Shown: in pieces, positions 22,737 to 31,561 of the stretch
Numbering within the stretch: the first letter of the stretch is position 1
Layout: each line of letters starts with the position of its first letter
Notes under the pieces: model-generated
What the model saw: the letters and a program-made list of their open reading frames with translations, nothing else
Told to the model about the DNA's origin: nothing
Databases searched by the model: none
Program-made: the position numbers and the translations under genes
Assembly (NCBI GenBank): GCA_947174915.1
Contig: CAMWKV010000006.1
Span: forward strand, 1 to 33,289
DNA from: an uncultured Porphyromonadaceae bacterium
GTDB lineage: Bacteria; Bacteroidota; Bacteroidia; Bacteroidales; Muribaculaceae
Reading direction: 5' to 3'
Length of the DNA stretch: 33,289 bases

Positions 22737-24140
22737 TTATTGCTCCCAGCCGCCGCCAAGTGCCTCAAATAATGTGATGAGGGAAGTCAGTGCTTCACCG
22801 CGTGCTGCGACAAGTGTATTTTGATATGTGAGATAATTCAACTGAGCGTCCACGACATTCGAGAATACTGTAAGGCCCTGCTTATAGAGGTCAACTGACA
22901 GTCTTACTTCTTCTTCGGCATTGGTCACGACCTCTTCGATACGGGAGATGTACTCCTGGTCTGCGGTGTATGATGCTATGGAATTGCGGATGTCTTCCAG
23001 TGCCGTGAGGACGGTGAGATTGTAGTTGTCCACAGCAGCCTCGAGTGACTGCTGAGCTGCCACGGTGGCGCCACGTCGCTGCATACCGTCGAAGAGAGTC
23101 CACGACAGTGTGGGCGCGACGGAGTAGGTGAAAGACGGGCCGCTGAAAAGGTCGCCGAAACGGTGGGCTTGCGTACCGACAGCGGCGTTGAGACTCAACG
23201 AGGGAAGGTAGGCGCTGCGGGCGATACCGAGTTCGGCCGCTGCCACGTCAATATTCCGCTCGGCTTCCACTATATCGGGACGACGCCGCAGCAGATCGAC
23301 GGGAGCGCCGAGTGCCACATTGCCGGTCGCGGTAGGCATAAGATTGACCTGCGCGAGTTCGGGAGGAAGTTGGTCGGGAGTAACACCGAGAAGGACTGCC
23401 AGAGCATTGAGCGAAGCCTGGATGGATGCTTCGAGCTGTGGCACGGGGGCTATGGTGGAGTAATAAAGTGTCTTAGCCTGGGCGAGCTCGAGCTTGGAGG
23501 CCAAGCCTGTGCGATAGCGTGTCTCAACCATCTCTACGAGGTGTGCCTGATTGGCACCGTGTTCGTTGGCTACCTGGAGCTGCAGACGCTCGACGATAAG
23601 ATTGACATAGGTCTTGGCGATGTTTGCCTCAATTGCCGTCATCACACCGGCGTATTCGGCTGCGGAAACCTTCACTGCCGCACCGGCACGTTTGGTCTGC
23701 TGACGGACTTTCCCGAATACGTCTATCTCCCAACTGAGAGTGGCACCGCCATTGAAATAACTCATGGTACTGGCCGAACCGGAGGAGGATACCATACGGC
23801 CGGATGTGCGTTCACGCGTATATCCGGCCGAGAGGTCTATGGAGGGATAGTAGGCGCTGCGTGCCTGCGTGAGTTGTGCCTTCGCCACTTCGATGCGGCG
23901 GATGGCGGCAGATACACTATAATTATTCTCGCGACCGACTGTTATTAGGCTGTCGAGAAGCGGATCATTGAATTTTCGCCACCAGAGGGCATTGGTCTCA
24001 CCGCTATCGCCGGTGAAGACATTATCAGCGTCCCAGTTGTCGGCAAGTTCTACCCGCAAGTCCCCACGTCGGTCGGCGGCGTGGGAGGCAAGGGGCAGCG
24101 CAGCAAGGAGTGCAAGGGACAGAGCGTATTGGATTCTCAT
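22737..24140 (-). CDS. RND efflux outer-membrane channel (OprM/NodT family)
   Basis: 467 residues. A signal peptide (MRIQYALSLALLAALPLASHA) is cut at an SPI-type site. No cysteine follows, so unlike OprM it is not a lipoprotein. Two repeats of the outer-membrane efflux protein domain can be seen: the first with SVSAAIRRIEVAKAQLTQARSA, the second with RRRPDIVEAERNIDVAAAELGIARSAYLPSL, the family's strongest signature. The end (FEALGGGW) is typical. It is the first gene of the efflux trio, 57 bases after recX, with no recognisable promoter in the gap except a 6-bp hairpin at 24155-24170. Confidence 0.92.
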   Translation of the reverse strand: MRIQYALSLALLAALPLASHAADRRGDLRVELADNWDADNVFTGDSGETNALWWRKFNDPLLDSLITVGRENNYSVSAAIRRIEVAKAQLTQARSAYYPSIDLSAGYTRERTSGRMVSSSGSASTMSYFNGGATLSWEIDVFGKVRQQTKRAGAAVKVSAAEYAGVMTAIEANIAKTYVNLIVERLQLQVANEHGANQAHLVEMVETRYRTGLASKLELAQAKTLYYSTIAPVPQLEASIQASLNALAVLLGVTPDQLPPELAQVNLMPTATGNVALGAPVDLLRRRPDIVEAERNIDVAAAELGIARSAYLPSLSLNAAVGTQAHRFGDLFSGPSFTYSVAPTLSWTLFDGMQRRGATVAAQQSLEAAVDNYNLTVLTALEDIRNSIASYTADQEYISRIEEVVTNAEEEVRLSVDLYKQGLTVFSNVVDAQLNYLTYQNTLVAARGEALTSLITLFEALGGGWEQ

Positions 24141-24197
24141 AATAGTGATGTGTTATGGTTTTCTAACCATCCACATGCACAAAATGTTCATCCTTTG

Positions 24198-24671
24198 TCA
24201 ATTGTCGCGCAGGCGGCGCACTTCGGCTGCGACAAGGCTGCTCTCAAAACCGCGGCTGAGGCCGAAGCGATACAGTTTGGCTCGCTCGTTATAGTCTGTC
24301 ATATCGAGCTGTCGTGAGCGTGCCGTCAGCAAAGCAGCAAGTATGGTACGGTACTCGTCTTCGTTGATGAGGTCGAGTGCTTCCTCGGCTGTACGCGTGT
24401 CAATACCCTTGGCGCGCAGGTGAATGCTGATTTTCACCCGACCCCAGTGGCCGAAGCGTAGTTTGTCGAGCACGAAAGCGCGGGCGAAGCGGCTGTCATC
24501 GATAAAACGGCGCTTGACGAGTGATGCAATTATTCTCTCCGCCTCGTCCGGGACAATACCCCACTGCCGCAATTTCTGACGTGCCTCACCCGTGCTACGT
24601 TCGGCGCGCATACACTGCTCCTCAAGGCGTTCGAGCGCCTTCTCGGGAGTGACTTTCTTTATCTGCCGCAT
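24198..24671 (-). CDS. recX: Regulatory protein RecX
   Basis: A 157-residue helical protein that binds RecA filaments and limits recombinase activity. It shows the three-helix repeat pattern and the family motif VKRRFIDDSRFARAFVLDK, followed by WGRVKISIHLRAKGI. I start at the ATG at 24669-24671; the codon before it in frame is TTG. It follows prmC by 50 bases. recA is not in the window. Confidence 0.88.
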   Translation of the reverse strand: MRQIKKVTPEKALERLEEQCMRAERSTGEARQKLRQWGIVPDEAERIIASLVKRRFIDDSRFARAFVLDKLRFGHWGRVKISIHLRAKGIDTRTAEEALDLINEDEYRTILAALLTARSRQLDMTDYNERAKLYRFGLSRGFESSLVAAEVRRLRDN

Positions 24672-24721
24672 CAATTCTGTGGCTGTTATCTCTAATCTGG
24701 TGTGAAAAACTCGCGCTATGT

Positions 24722-25588
24722 TCAGGCATCTTTAGAACTGCGTGTACATACTACGAAGCGGTAGTTGCCTTTGAAGTCGCGCATGGTCTCTACTTTGTCG
24801 AACCCGGCCTTGCGCATTGTATCGGCCGTGAGGTCGGCGTAGAGGCTGTTTATCTCGAGGAATAACTGTCCCCCGTCGCGAAGCGCAGCATAGGCGTACT
24901 TGCCAATGGGTCGGTAGAATTTCATCGGGTCGTCGTCGGGCACGAACAGAGCTGTCGACGGTTCGTAGTCCTTGACACGCTTGTCCATGTCGGCTTCCTC
25001 GCGTGTACAGATATACGGCGGATTGCTGACTATGATATCGTACATAGCTTGTTTCGGTGGAGTCAGAGCCAATATATCTCCGTTCTCAAAAGTAACACTC
25101 GCATGCAGACATTTCGCATTCTGTGCCGCTACGTCAAGTGCGTCTTTGCTGATGTCGACTGCCTTTACTTCGCTGAATGGCAAAGCTTTGGCAAGCTCGA
25201 TGGCGATACAGCCCGAACCGGTACCAAGGTCGAGCACGCGCAAGTCGCGCTTGTCGGCCCAGCGGTCAGTGATAAGGTCCACCAGCCCTGCTGTCTCGGG
25301 TCGCGGGATAAGCACGGCCGGCGTCACAGTGAACATATCGCCCATGAAAAGCGCCTTACCCACAGCGTATTGCACCGGCTCGCCGGCTTCAATCTTAGCA
25401 GCAACAGCATCGACCTTCGTTTGCATGTAGTCGTCCATCTCGCGGTCGCCGTTGACGAATATGAACTTGGGAGAATATCCGGCAACATCCTCGAAGATAA
25501 TGCGTGCGGCTGCCCTACCCTCCCCGGCCCTGAGGATGGCAGTCAGCCGCTGCTCCATAGCGCTGTAAGAGGCGCGTATCGTGGTCAT
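24722..25588 (-). CDS. prmC: Peptide chain release factor N5-glutamine methyltransferase
   Basis: A 288-residue SAM-dependent enzyme that methylates the GGQ glutamine of release factors RF1 and RF2. The N-terminal helical domain leads to GEPVQYAVG and [14 protein letters not shown]. The SAM motif [14 protein letters not shown] is at 119-132 and the catalytic NPPY at 189-192, the hallmark of glutamine N-methyltransferases. Its ATG overlaps the obgE stop (ATGA, 25585-25588), which implies translational coupling. Confidence 0.95.
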   Translation of the reverse strand: MTTIRASYSAMEQRLTAILRAGEGRAAARIIFEDVAGYSPKFIFVNGDREMDDYMQTKVDAVAAKIEAGEPVQYAVGKALFMGDMFTVTPAVLIPRPETAGLVDLITDRWADKRDLRVLDLGTGSGCIAIELAKALPFSEVKAVDISKDALDVAAQNAKCLHASVTFENGDILALTPPKQAMYDIIVSNPPYICTREEADMDKRVKDYEPSTALFVPDDDPMKFYRPIGKYAYAALRDGGQLFLEINSLYADLTADTMRKAGFDKVETMRDFKGNYRFVVCTRSSKDA

Positions 25589-26853
25589 TTGTCGTCGTTT
25601 ATCGCTTCGTAGAGGAAGGGATCCACATCGTCATCCGAATCGTCTGTGTCTTCCTCTACTTCGTCTTCTACTATATCGGCATCGTCCCAGTCGATATCAT
25701 CGCCCCAGGCGTCGGGGCTGATACTGCGCAGGTCCTCAGCCTCTTCTTCTTCATCGTCGGCATCACGCTCGTACTTGAAGATGAAGTCGTCTTCAGCCGG
25801 TACGCGATGGTGGCCGTCGAGGGGTCGATGGATGATGTCGCTGCCGTCGATGCGGTTGTTTTCGTCGGTGATGGCACGCCACAGGAGGTCCTTGAGTTCG
25901 GTGATACCCTCTCCGGTGACGGCTGAGATGAATACATGGGGGACACCTTCAGGAAGGGTCTTGGCAAGCTCTTCGCGGAGTTCATCGTCGAGCATATCGC
26001 TCTTGCTCACAGCGAGCACACGCTGCTTGTCCATCAGTTGGGGGTTGAAGGTGCGCAACTCGTTCAGGAGGATTTCGTACTGCTCGGATATGTCGTCGGC
26101 ATCGGCAGGCACCATGAAAAGCAGCACGGCGTTGCGTTCGATATGACGGAGGAAACGCAAGCCGAGACCTTTGCCCTCGCTGGCACCTTCGATGATACCG
26201 GGTATATCGGCCATGACAAATGAACGGTTGTCGCGATAGGCCACGATGCCGAGCTGAGGCTCCATAGTAGTGAAGGGGTAGTCGGCAATCTTCGGCTCGG
26301 CAGCACTCACTGCGGAGAGCAGTGTCGACTTACCTGCATTCGGGAAGCCTACAAGACCCACGTCGGCAAGCATCTTGAGTTCGAGCACGATGCTCTTCTC
26401 GATAGCCGGCTCACCCGGCTGTGCATAGCGTGGTGTGCGGTTGGTGGCGCTCTTGAAATGCCAGTTGCCCAGACCGCCACGTCCGCCTTTGAGGAGGCGC
26501 ACCTCCTGGCCGTCATCGGTCACTTCGCAGAGATATTCGCCCGTCTCGGCATCGAATACGACGGTGCCGCAGGGTACTTCTACAATAACGTCCTCACCAT
26601 CCTTACCGAAACTGCGGCCACCGGAGCCGCTCTGGCCATTGCCGGCAAAGATGTGTCGACGATACTTCAGTGGCAGCAGTGTCCACATGTTGCGGTTGCC
26701 ACGGAGGATGATATGGCCGCCACGACCGCCGTCGCCACCATCGGGACCACCCTTGGGGACGTACTTAGCACGATAAAAATGACGTGAGCCGGCGCCACCC
26801 TTTCCCGAGCGGCACAATATCTTTACATAATCGATGAAATTCGAATCTGCCAT
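25585..26853 (-). CDS. obgE: GTPase ObgE/CgtA
   Basis: A 422-residue GTPase acting in large-subunit ribosome assembly and stress response. The glycine-rich Obg fold (1-about 160, with [15 protein letters not shown]) is followed by the G domain: G1 GFPNAGKST (169-177), G3 DIPG (216-219), and G4 SKSD. The last 80 or so residues are a very acidic extension rich in Asp/Glu, common in Bacteroidales Obg proteins in place of the OCT domain. The preceding sugar gene ends 107 bases upstream on the same strand, and no clear TAnnTTTG box lies in that gap. Confidence 0.95.
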   Translation of the reverse strand: MADSNFIDYVKILCRSGKGGAGSRHFYRAKYVPKGGPDGGDGGRGGHIILRGNRNMWTLLPLKYRRHIFAGNGQSGSGGRSFGKDGEDVIVEVPCGTVVFDAETGEYLCEVTDDGQEVRLLKGGRGGLGNWHFKSATNRTPRYAQPGEPAIEKSIVLELKMLADVGLVGFPNAGKSTLLSAVSAAEPKIADYPFTTMEPQLGIVAYRDNRSFVMADIPGIIEGASEGKGLGLRFLRHIERNAVLLFMVPADADDISEQYEILLNELRTFNPQLMDKQRVLAVSKSDMLDDELREELAKTLPEGVPHVFISAVTGEGITELKDLLWRAITDENNRIDGSDIIHRPLDGHHRVPAEDDFIFKYERDADDEEEEAEDLRSISPDAWGDDIDWDDADIVEDEVEEDTDDSDDDVDPFLYEAINDDK

Positions 26854-26960
26854 AGTGTTTTATGTCTTTATTTTAAATAATAACGTCTGTATTCCGCCAG
26901 TGTTCACTTTGCTTGGGTTGATGTACTTGGGATTGCTTTAGTTGCTACCTCTTAGGCGGT

Positions 26961-28022
26961 CTACTCGGTCATATTACGGTGATGGCGCATAAGTTCGGCT
27001 GCCTGGCGGAAATCCACCGGCGATCCGACATCTATCCATGTGCCTTTGATGGGGTAGTAAGTCACGAGTCCTCCGGCATTGATGGTGCGTTCGATAAGGT
27101 CTGTAGCATCACATCGCTCTCCGGGGACGAGGCCGGCAAGCACGCTGTCGCGGAAGATGTAGATTCCGGCATTGGCGTAGTACGAGTAGGCAGGTTTCTC
27201 CTCTATGGCACTGACCTTATTGGGATTAGTGCTATCGGTTGTGAGGATTGCATAGGGTACTGACACCTGATAGGGCACGGCTGCAATAGTGATATCGGCT
27301 CCGAGGTCGCGGTGATGCAGATACATCTCTTCGAAAGAAATGGTGGTGATGAGGTCTGAATTCATCACAAGGGTATCTGTCGTCGCTTTTGCCGGCGACA
27401 GGAAAGCTGCAGCGCCTATCGTACCGAGGGGCTTCTCTTCGCGTCGGCATGTCACCTTTACATCGCCTCGCGGGCTTGCAAAGTGCTGCTCTATCTGCTC
27501 GGCGAGGTAGCCGGTAGCAACGTTGATATCAGTGATACCGCATGCGGCAAGTGCTTCTACATTGTAGTCTATCAGCGCTTTACCTTCAATTTGAAGGAGC
27601 GGCTTGGGTGTATTCTGCGTGGCCGGACGCAGTCGCTCGCCTTTGCCGCCGGCCATCAGCAAAGCTCTGAGCGGCAGGACGGTACGTACCTCGATGAGAT
27701 TGATGATGCGCACAAGACGTCGGGATGAATCGAGCACCGGCACCTGAGTGATACCTTGCGCGCGATATTCGCGCAGCAATGCCGGGTCAAGCTTGTCTTC
27801 GCTGACGCTGCGGAAATTTTTGTGGCATGCGGCCGATACTGACATGGTCAGGTCCGGCTCGGCAAGGAGGGCACGACGTATATCGCCGTCGGTAAGTGTA
27901 CCCACGAGGCGTCCGTCATCGTCCACCACAAAGAGTGTCAACTCGCCGCCCGGCAGATTGTTGAGACGCCGCAGGGCATCAACAATAGTTGCTGTATGGG
28001 CTATGATATTGGGCGCTTTCAT
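26961..28022 (-). CDS. Sugar-1-phosphate nucleotidyltransferase with N-terminal CBS pair (PtmE-like)
   Basis: 353 residues. Two CBS motifs occupy about 1-115 (FVVDDDGRLVGTLTDGDIRRAL in the first, ITQVPVLDSS in the second). A nucleotidyltransferase domain follows, with the signature GGKGERLRPATQNTPKPL (125-142) and metal-binding D223 in NSDLIT. The same layout is found in PtmE, the glucosamine-1-phosphate guanylyltransferase of the Campylobacter legionaminic acid pathway. With the neighbouring NeuC/LegG and NeuA/LegF genes, a GDP-sugar step for legionaminate synthesis is the best guess. Its start overlaps the cytidylyltransferase stop by 4 bases (ATGA). The sugar and nucleotide used are not certain; the CBS pair may sense adenosyl ligands. 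Confidence 0.78.
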   Translation of the reverse strand: MKAPNIIAHTATIVDALRRLNNLPGGELTLFVVDDDGRLVGTLTDGDIRRALLAEPDLTMSVSAACHKNFRSVSEDKLDPALLREYRAQGITQVPVLDSSRRLVRIINLIEVRTVLPLRALLMAGGKGERLRPATQNTPKPLLQIEGKALIDYNVEALAACGITDINVATGYLAEQIEQHFASPRGDVKVTCRREEKPLGTIGAAAFLSPAKATTDTLVMNSDLITTISFEEMYLHHRDLGADITIAAVPYQVSVPYAILTTDSTNPNKVSAIEEKPAYSYYANAGIYIFRDSVLAGLVPGERCDATDLIERTINAGGLVTYYPIKGTWIDVGSPVDFRQAAELMRHHRNMTE

Positions 28023-28717
28023 GACTTCATATCTCGGATTATCTGCTCGGCACGCTGCCAGTCATCGGGCGTATCGAGGTCGATACTGCGGACAGCCGGC
28101 ATATAATACGGTATGCGCTTAGGGAAGGCTCCCATAGGCATCTCGCGCAGGGACTCGGGACGTATCACATACACGGCGCCGTTGTACTTGTACACCTGCG
28201 GCACATCCTGGCGACGTGTGTAGAGGCCGTCGCCCTTGCATACTTTCAGTGTGCCGTCGGCGGTACATTCGAAGAGGTTGTAGTAGGGGTTATCGTCCGA
28301 CGGACACACGCTCACCACCATATCCACATCGTCGGAAAAGAGTACGAGCGACATCTCAATGTCGTCATAAGTACGCAGGGGTGAGGTGGGTTGCAGGAGA
28401 ACGACGCAATTGTATTCTATACCTTTGCTGTCGGCCCAGTCCATCACGTCAAGCATCACTTCGCGGCTGCCGGTGGTATCCAATCCGAGTTCGGCGGGTC
28501 GCAGATACTCTACGTCGAGCCCACACTCGCGAGCCGTTGCTGCAATGTCCTCGTCGTCGGTGCTCAGAACAATGGTACCTCCTATATGTTTAGCGGCCTC
28601 AGTGGCGCAGTCAATAGTATAGGCTATGAGCGGACGTCCGCCGAGGCTTTTGATATTCTTGTGTGGTATACCTTTGCTCCCGCCACGGGCAGGGATAATA
28701 TATAGTGGTTTCAGCAT
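28019..28717 (-). CDS. CMP-nonulosonate cytidylyltransferase (NeuA/LegF family)
   Basis: A 232-residue enzyme that activates a nonulosonic acid (sialic, legionaminic or related) as its CMP derivative. The CTP-binding signature IPARGGSKGIPHKNIK is at 8-23, followed by LSTDDEDIA, LQPTSPLR and the C-terminal SIDLDTPDDW motif. Length matches single-domain bacterial enzymes. It overlaps the epimerase stop by 7 bases and the PtmE-like start by 4, so the three form a tightly coupled operon. The exact sugar cannot be told from sequence; the neighbours favour legionaminate. Confidence 0.88.
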   Translation of the reverse strand: MLKPLYIIPARGGSKGIPHKNIKSLGGRPLIAYTIDCATEAAKHIGGTIVLSTDDEDIAATARECGLDVEYLRPAELGLDTTGSREVMLDVMDWADSKGIEYNCVVLLQPTSPLRTYDDIEMSLVLFSDDVDMVVSVCPSDDNPYYNLFECTADGTLKVCKGDGLYTRRQDVPQVYKYNGAVYVIRPESLREMPMGAFPKRIPYYMPAVRSIDLDTPDDWQRAEQIIRDMKS

Positions 28718-29895
28718 GGCAGGTCGTAGAATTTTTTTGCCTGTATGGGCAATCGATGAAGGAATGTCATCACGCCTTTCACCATTTTATCAAGGGTATC
28801 GGGCTGATAATATGGATTTTGCTTGCGGGCTGCCAGGGCGGCGAACTCGGGAGTGATGGCGAGCCGTATGGCCGCGAGGATAAGCTCCGTGCTGTCGCCG
28901 CAATGAATGACAGACTCGGCTGCGAGGCGTCCTTTCTGACGAACGCCTATATCGACGGTAGGTACGCCCGCTGATGGTGCTTCGACTATGCCGCTTGATG
29001 AATTGCCTATCACCACGCAGGCCTGTCGGAGCAGACTCTGATAGCGCTTCATTCCGAGGGATGATACAAGGTGTACGTTTTCAGGGTGTTGCGATGCAAA
29101 TTCCTCCAGTAGCGGGAAGAGTGAGGCTCCACCGGCGTCGTTATTCGGTGCTGTTATCACATAGGTGAGTTCGGGCAACTGTTCCAGAGCATCAAGGAGT
29201 GCCTTCATATGTACAGCGGGGCACACGTCGTCATTCGTTGCAGGATGATATGTCACCAGCGCTACGCGTTCGCGGTCAAAGTCAATCCCCAGATCATCAC
29301 CGAGTTCTTCAGCGGTCATCAATTGTGTGTTGAATGCGTTCCACACGCCAATGGCACCGGTATTAATGACGCTATCCGGTGCCTCGCCGAGTTGTATCAC
29401 TCGTCGGCGGTAGTCCTCGGTCGCAGTAAGATGTAATTGCGACAATTTCGTTATTGCATGGCGGAATGAATCGTCGAGTGCACCCTCTGTCACTTCACCG
29501 CCGGCAATATGTATCAGCGACACATGCATCACTGCCGCAGCAGATGCAATTGCGAGCATCTCGAAGCGGTCGCCGAGGATTATCATAGCATCCGGCTGCA
29601 GCGACGCCAGGGCATCGGCTGTGCCGGCGAGGGACTTGGCCATAATGTGTGCCCGAGACACATCATCATCGCCGTCAACATCGGTATGTATTGCAACGCT
29701 CACCTCAAAACCGTCGGCGATAATTTCGTCTACGGTATGGCCGTATCGGTCGAGCAGGTGCATATTGGTAGCGAGGATATGTAGCTCCACGCCACAGCGA
29801 TCACGCAGAGCGCGACAGAGCGGCATCAGCAGACCCCAGTCAGCACGAGTACTCGTTGCGACACAAATTCGGTAAGGCGACAGACGTTCCATCAT
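28711..29895 (-). CDS. Hydrolysing UDP/GDP-sugar 2-epimerase (NeuC/LegG family)
   Basis: A 394-residue GT-B-fold enzyme that hydrolyses and epimerises an activated HexNAc to a free ManNAc-type sugar, the precursor of nonulosonic acids. It has the family features TSTRADWGLL (14-23), ILGDRFEMLA (106-115), HIAGGEVTEGALDD (129-142), VTYHPAT and GNSSSGIVEAPSAGVPTV. I start at the ATG at 29895 (or the next, 29892). The longer reading frame from a GTG at 29973 would begin upstream of the -7 box at 29913-29920, so the promoter excludes it. In sialate synthesis the substrate is UDP-GlcNAc; with the PtmE-like gene two steps on, a GDP-diacetylbacillosamine substrate (LegG) is equally plausible. Confidence 0.87.
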   Translation of the reverse strand: MMERLSPYRICVATSTRADWGLLMPLCRALRDRCGVELHILATNMHLLDRYGHTVDEIIADGFEVSVAIHTDVDGDDDVSRAHIMAKSLAGTADALASLQPDAMIILGDRFEMLAIASAAAVMHVSLIHIAGGEVTEGALDDSFRHAITKLSQLHLTATEDYRRRVIQLGEAPDSVINTGAIGVWNAFNTQLMTAEELGDDLGIDFDRERVALVTYHPATNDDVCPAVHMKALLDALEQLPELTYVITAPNNDAGGASLFPLLEEFASQHPENVHLVSSLGMKRYQSLLRQACVVIGNSSSGIVEAPSAGVPTVDIGVRQKGRLAAESVIHCGDSTELILAAIRLAITPEFAALAARKQNPYYQPDTLDKMVKGVMTFLHRLPIQAKKFYDLPC

Positions 29896-29912
29896 ATAAT
29901 AGTTGACATCTG

Positions 29913-29920
29913 CAAAGGTA
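29913..29920 (-). promoter_or_regulatory. -7 box of the nonulosonate operon promoter
   Basis: The minus strand reads TACCTTTG, exact to TAnnTTTG, 17 bases before the ATG at 29895. A leader of about 10 bases results, which is short. No TTTG lies at the right distance, so the -33 half is weak and the promoter may need an activator. Confidence 0.65.
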
Positions 29921-29984
29921 ACAAAAATTCTCCAATCCTCCCACTCCCAAATGCGCTCAAGGCAAGATACCACCCCTACCCTAC

Positions 29985-29997
29985 GGCAAAATTTGCC
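29985..29997. repeat. 13-base palindrome upstream of the nonulosonate promoter
   Basis: GGCAAA-A-TTTGCC, a perfect dyad around one central base, 65-77 bases upstream of the -7 box. It has the form of an operator for a dimeric regulator. No regulator gene is adjacent. Confidence 0.4.
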
Positions 29998-30010
29998 ACA
30001 TAGCTAAGTC

Positions 30011-30050
30011 CCGTTCCTCAGTATTAGACACCGTTCTTCAATATTAGTTA
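30011..30050. repeat. Two tandem imperfect 20-base repeats
   Basis: CCGTTCCTCAGTATTAGACA is followed directly by a copy with 16 of 20 bases identical (30031-30050). They lie in the 322-base gap between the epimerase gene and rplT. The rest of that gap (30051-30153) holds a GC-rich stretch in which I see no gene. Confidence 0.5.
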
Positions 30051-30153
30051 GCGCTTGACCGCCCTCGTCGGCCTGGCACGGATGGTGCGGAGGCGACAGG
30101 CACAGCCCTGCAGCACACCGGCGCTAAGAAATATGGGGAAGGGGCATAAAAAT

Positions 30154-30180
30154 GATAGCCCCTGCGAGGCAGAGGCTATC
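30154..30180 (-). terminator. Terminator of the thrS-infC-rpmI-rplT operon
   Basis: GATAGCCCCTGC and GCAGAGGCTATC form a 12-bp stem with one C-A mismatch and a 3-base loop. On the minus strand it is followed by ATTTTTATG. It lies 38 bases past the rplT stop. Confidence 0.88.
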
Positions 30181-30217
30181 GGGAAGGCGGCTTAGGCCTT
30201 TATGAGTCGGGAAGGAT

Positions 30218-30568
30218 TTATGCGTTCTTCACCTTCTCTACAACGGCAGCAAAAGCTGCGGGGTTGTTGAGGGCGAGGTCAGCAAGCACCTTGCGATTGA
30301 TTTCGATACCGCTCTTGTGGATGAGACCCATGAGCTTGGAGTAGCTGAGGTCGTGCATGCGGGCAGCAGCGTTGATACGCTGAATCCAGAGGGCACGGAA
30401 GTTGCGCTTCTTGTCTTTGCGATCGCGGTAAGCGTAGGTAAGACCTTTTTCCCAAGTGTTCTTGGCTACGGTCCATACATTGCGACGACATCCGTAGTAG
30501 CCTCGTGTAAGTTTGAGGATTTTCTTGCGGCGTGCACGTGATGCTACGTGATTGACTGATCTTGGCAT
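30218..30568 (-). CDS. rplT: 50S ribosomal protein L20
   Basis: 116 residues, the normal length. The basic, helical N-terminus [19 protein letters not shown] binds 23S rRNA early in subunit assembly; [20 protein letters not shown] is the globular core signature. It is the last gene of the infC-rpmI-rplT unit, 124 bases after rpmI, and is followed by an intrinsic terminator. Confidence 0.98.
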   Translation of the reverse strand: MPRSVNHVASRARRKKILKLTRGYYGCRRNVWTVAKNTWEKGLTYAYRDRKDKKRNFRALWIQRINAAARMHDLSYSKLMGLIHKSGIEINRKVLADLALNNPAAFAAVVEKVKNA

Positions 30569-30692
30569 TGTTTCAGTAGTTTGTGGGTGTTAGCGTCTGC
30601 TCTGTGCAGTTCTTAGTGGCTAAACATCCGGTTAATAATTGATTACAATATCACGAATTAATGTTGGGGTGTCGTAAGAAGTCTACCTTCGA

Positions 30693-30890
30693 TTACTTGA
30701 GGCCGAGGAGCGACTTAACATTACCTACGTCCACGCGGGCAACGAGGCCGAAGTGGGTAAGGTTGCGTTTCTGCTTCTTGGTCTTCTTGGTCAGAATGTG
30801 GCTCTTGAAGGCGTGTTTTCTCTTGATCTTTCCTGATCCGGTAAGGGCGAACCTCTTTTTGGCACCGGAGTTAGTCTTAACCTTTGGCAT
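30693..30890 (-). CDS. rpmI: 50S ribosomal protein L35
   Basis: 65 residues from the ATG at 30888-30890, opening [14 protein letters not shown] as in nearly all L35 proteins. A longer in-frame start 13 codons upstream adds residues the family lacks. The [19 protein letters not shown] segment is typical. It lies between infC (48 bases upstream) and rplT. Confidence 0.97.
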   Translation of the reverse strand: MPKVKTNSGAKKRFALTGSGKIKRKHAFKSHILTKKTKKQKRNLTHFGLVARVDVGNVKSLLGLK

Positions 30891-30938
30891 TTTGTTGTTT
30901 GTTAATTGGTGAGTTGTATGTTTTGCCACACGTGGCGG

Positions 30939-31553
30939 TTATTTCTTTTTGGGCGATATCATCAATATCATTCGCTTGCCTTCAAGCACGGGCATCTGCT
31001 CTACTTTGCCGTACTCTTCGAGGTCGCTTGCGAAGCGAAGGAGTAGTACTTCGCCCTGCTCCTTGAAGAGGATGGAGCGGCCTTTGAAGAAGACATAAGC
31101 CTTGACCTTGGCACCTTCCTGGAGGAAGCCCATGGCATGCTTGAGCTTGAAGTTGTAGTCGTGATCGTCTGTCTGAGGACCGAAACGAATCTCCTTCACC
31201 ACAACCTTGGTGCTCTTGGCCTTGATCTCTTTGGCCTTCTTCTTCTGCTGATAGAGGTACTTCTGATAGTCCAGAATCTTGCATACGGGGGGATCGGCCT
31301 GTGCTGAGATTTCTACAAGGTCAAGTTCCTGCTCCTCGGCCATCTTGCGAGCCTCCTGAATGGAATATATGCCGGGGGTGACATTGTCACCTACCAATCG
31401 CACCTCACGAGCACGGATATGCTCGTTGATGTTGTTGGGGGCTTGTTTTGCCTGACGAGGGTCGCGTCGGGGTCCCTGTGCGGGTCGTGGTCCGCCGGGA
31501 CGGGGGCCTGCCGGGCGCGGTGCGCCGGGATTGAAGGGGGGCTTTTTATCCAT
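30939..31553 (-). CDS. infC: Translation initiation factor IF-3
   Basis: 204 residues. The IF-3 N domain starts at about residue 41 ([17 protein letters not shown]), followed by the lysine-rich linker helix ([17 protein letters not shown]) and the C domain ([25 protein letters not shown]). Upstream of the N domain is a 40-residue Pro/Gly/Arg-rich extension with repeated GPRP. The start is ATG at 31551-31553, 8 bases after the thrS stop, unlike the AUU start by which E. coli infC regulates itself. IF-3 prevents premature subunit joining and checks the start codon. Confidence 0.95.
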   Translation of the reverse strand: MDKKPPFNPGAPRPAGPRPGGPRPAQGPRRDPRQAKQAPNNINEHIRAREVRLVGDNVTPGIYSIQEARKMAEEQELDLVEISAQADPPVCKILDYQKYLYQQKKKAKEIKAKSTKVVVKEIRFGPQTDDHDYNFKLKHAMGFLQEGAKVKAYVFFKGRSILFKEQGEVLLLRFASDLEEYGKVEQMPVLEGKRMILMISPKKK

Positions 31554-31561
31554 TCAGTTGG

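Noticed and set aside
23163-23948. A 261-codon plus-strand frame across the outer-membrane channel gene.
   Set aside because: Antisense to clear OprM-family motifs, with no start signal or promoter and no known domain.
24155-24170. ATGGTT-TTCT-AACCAT hairpin in the recX-channel gap.
   Set aside because: Only six AT-rich pairs with no T tract; too weak to call a terminator or operator with confidence.
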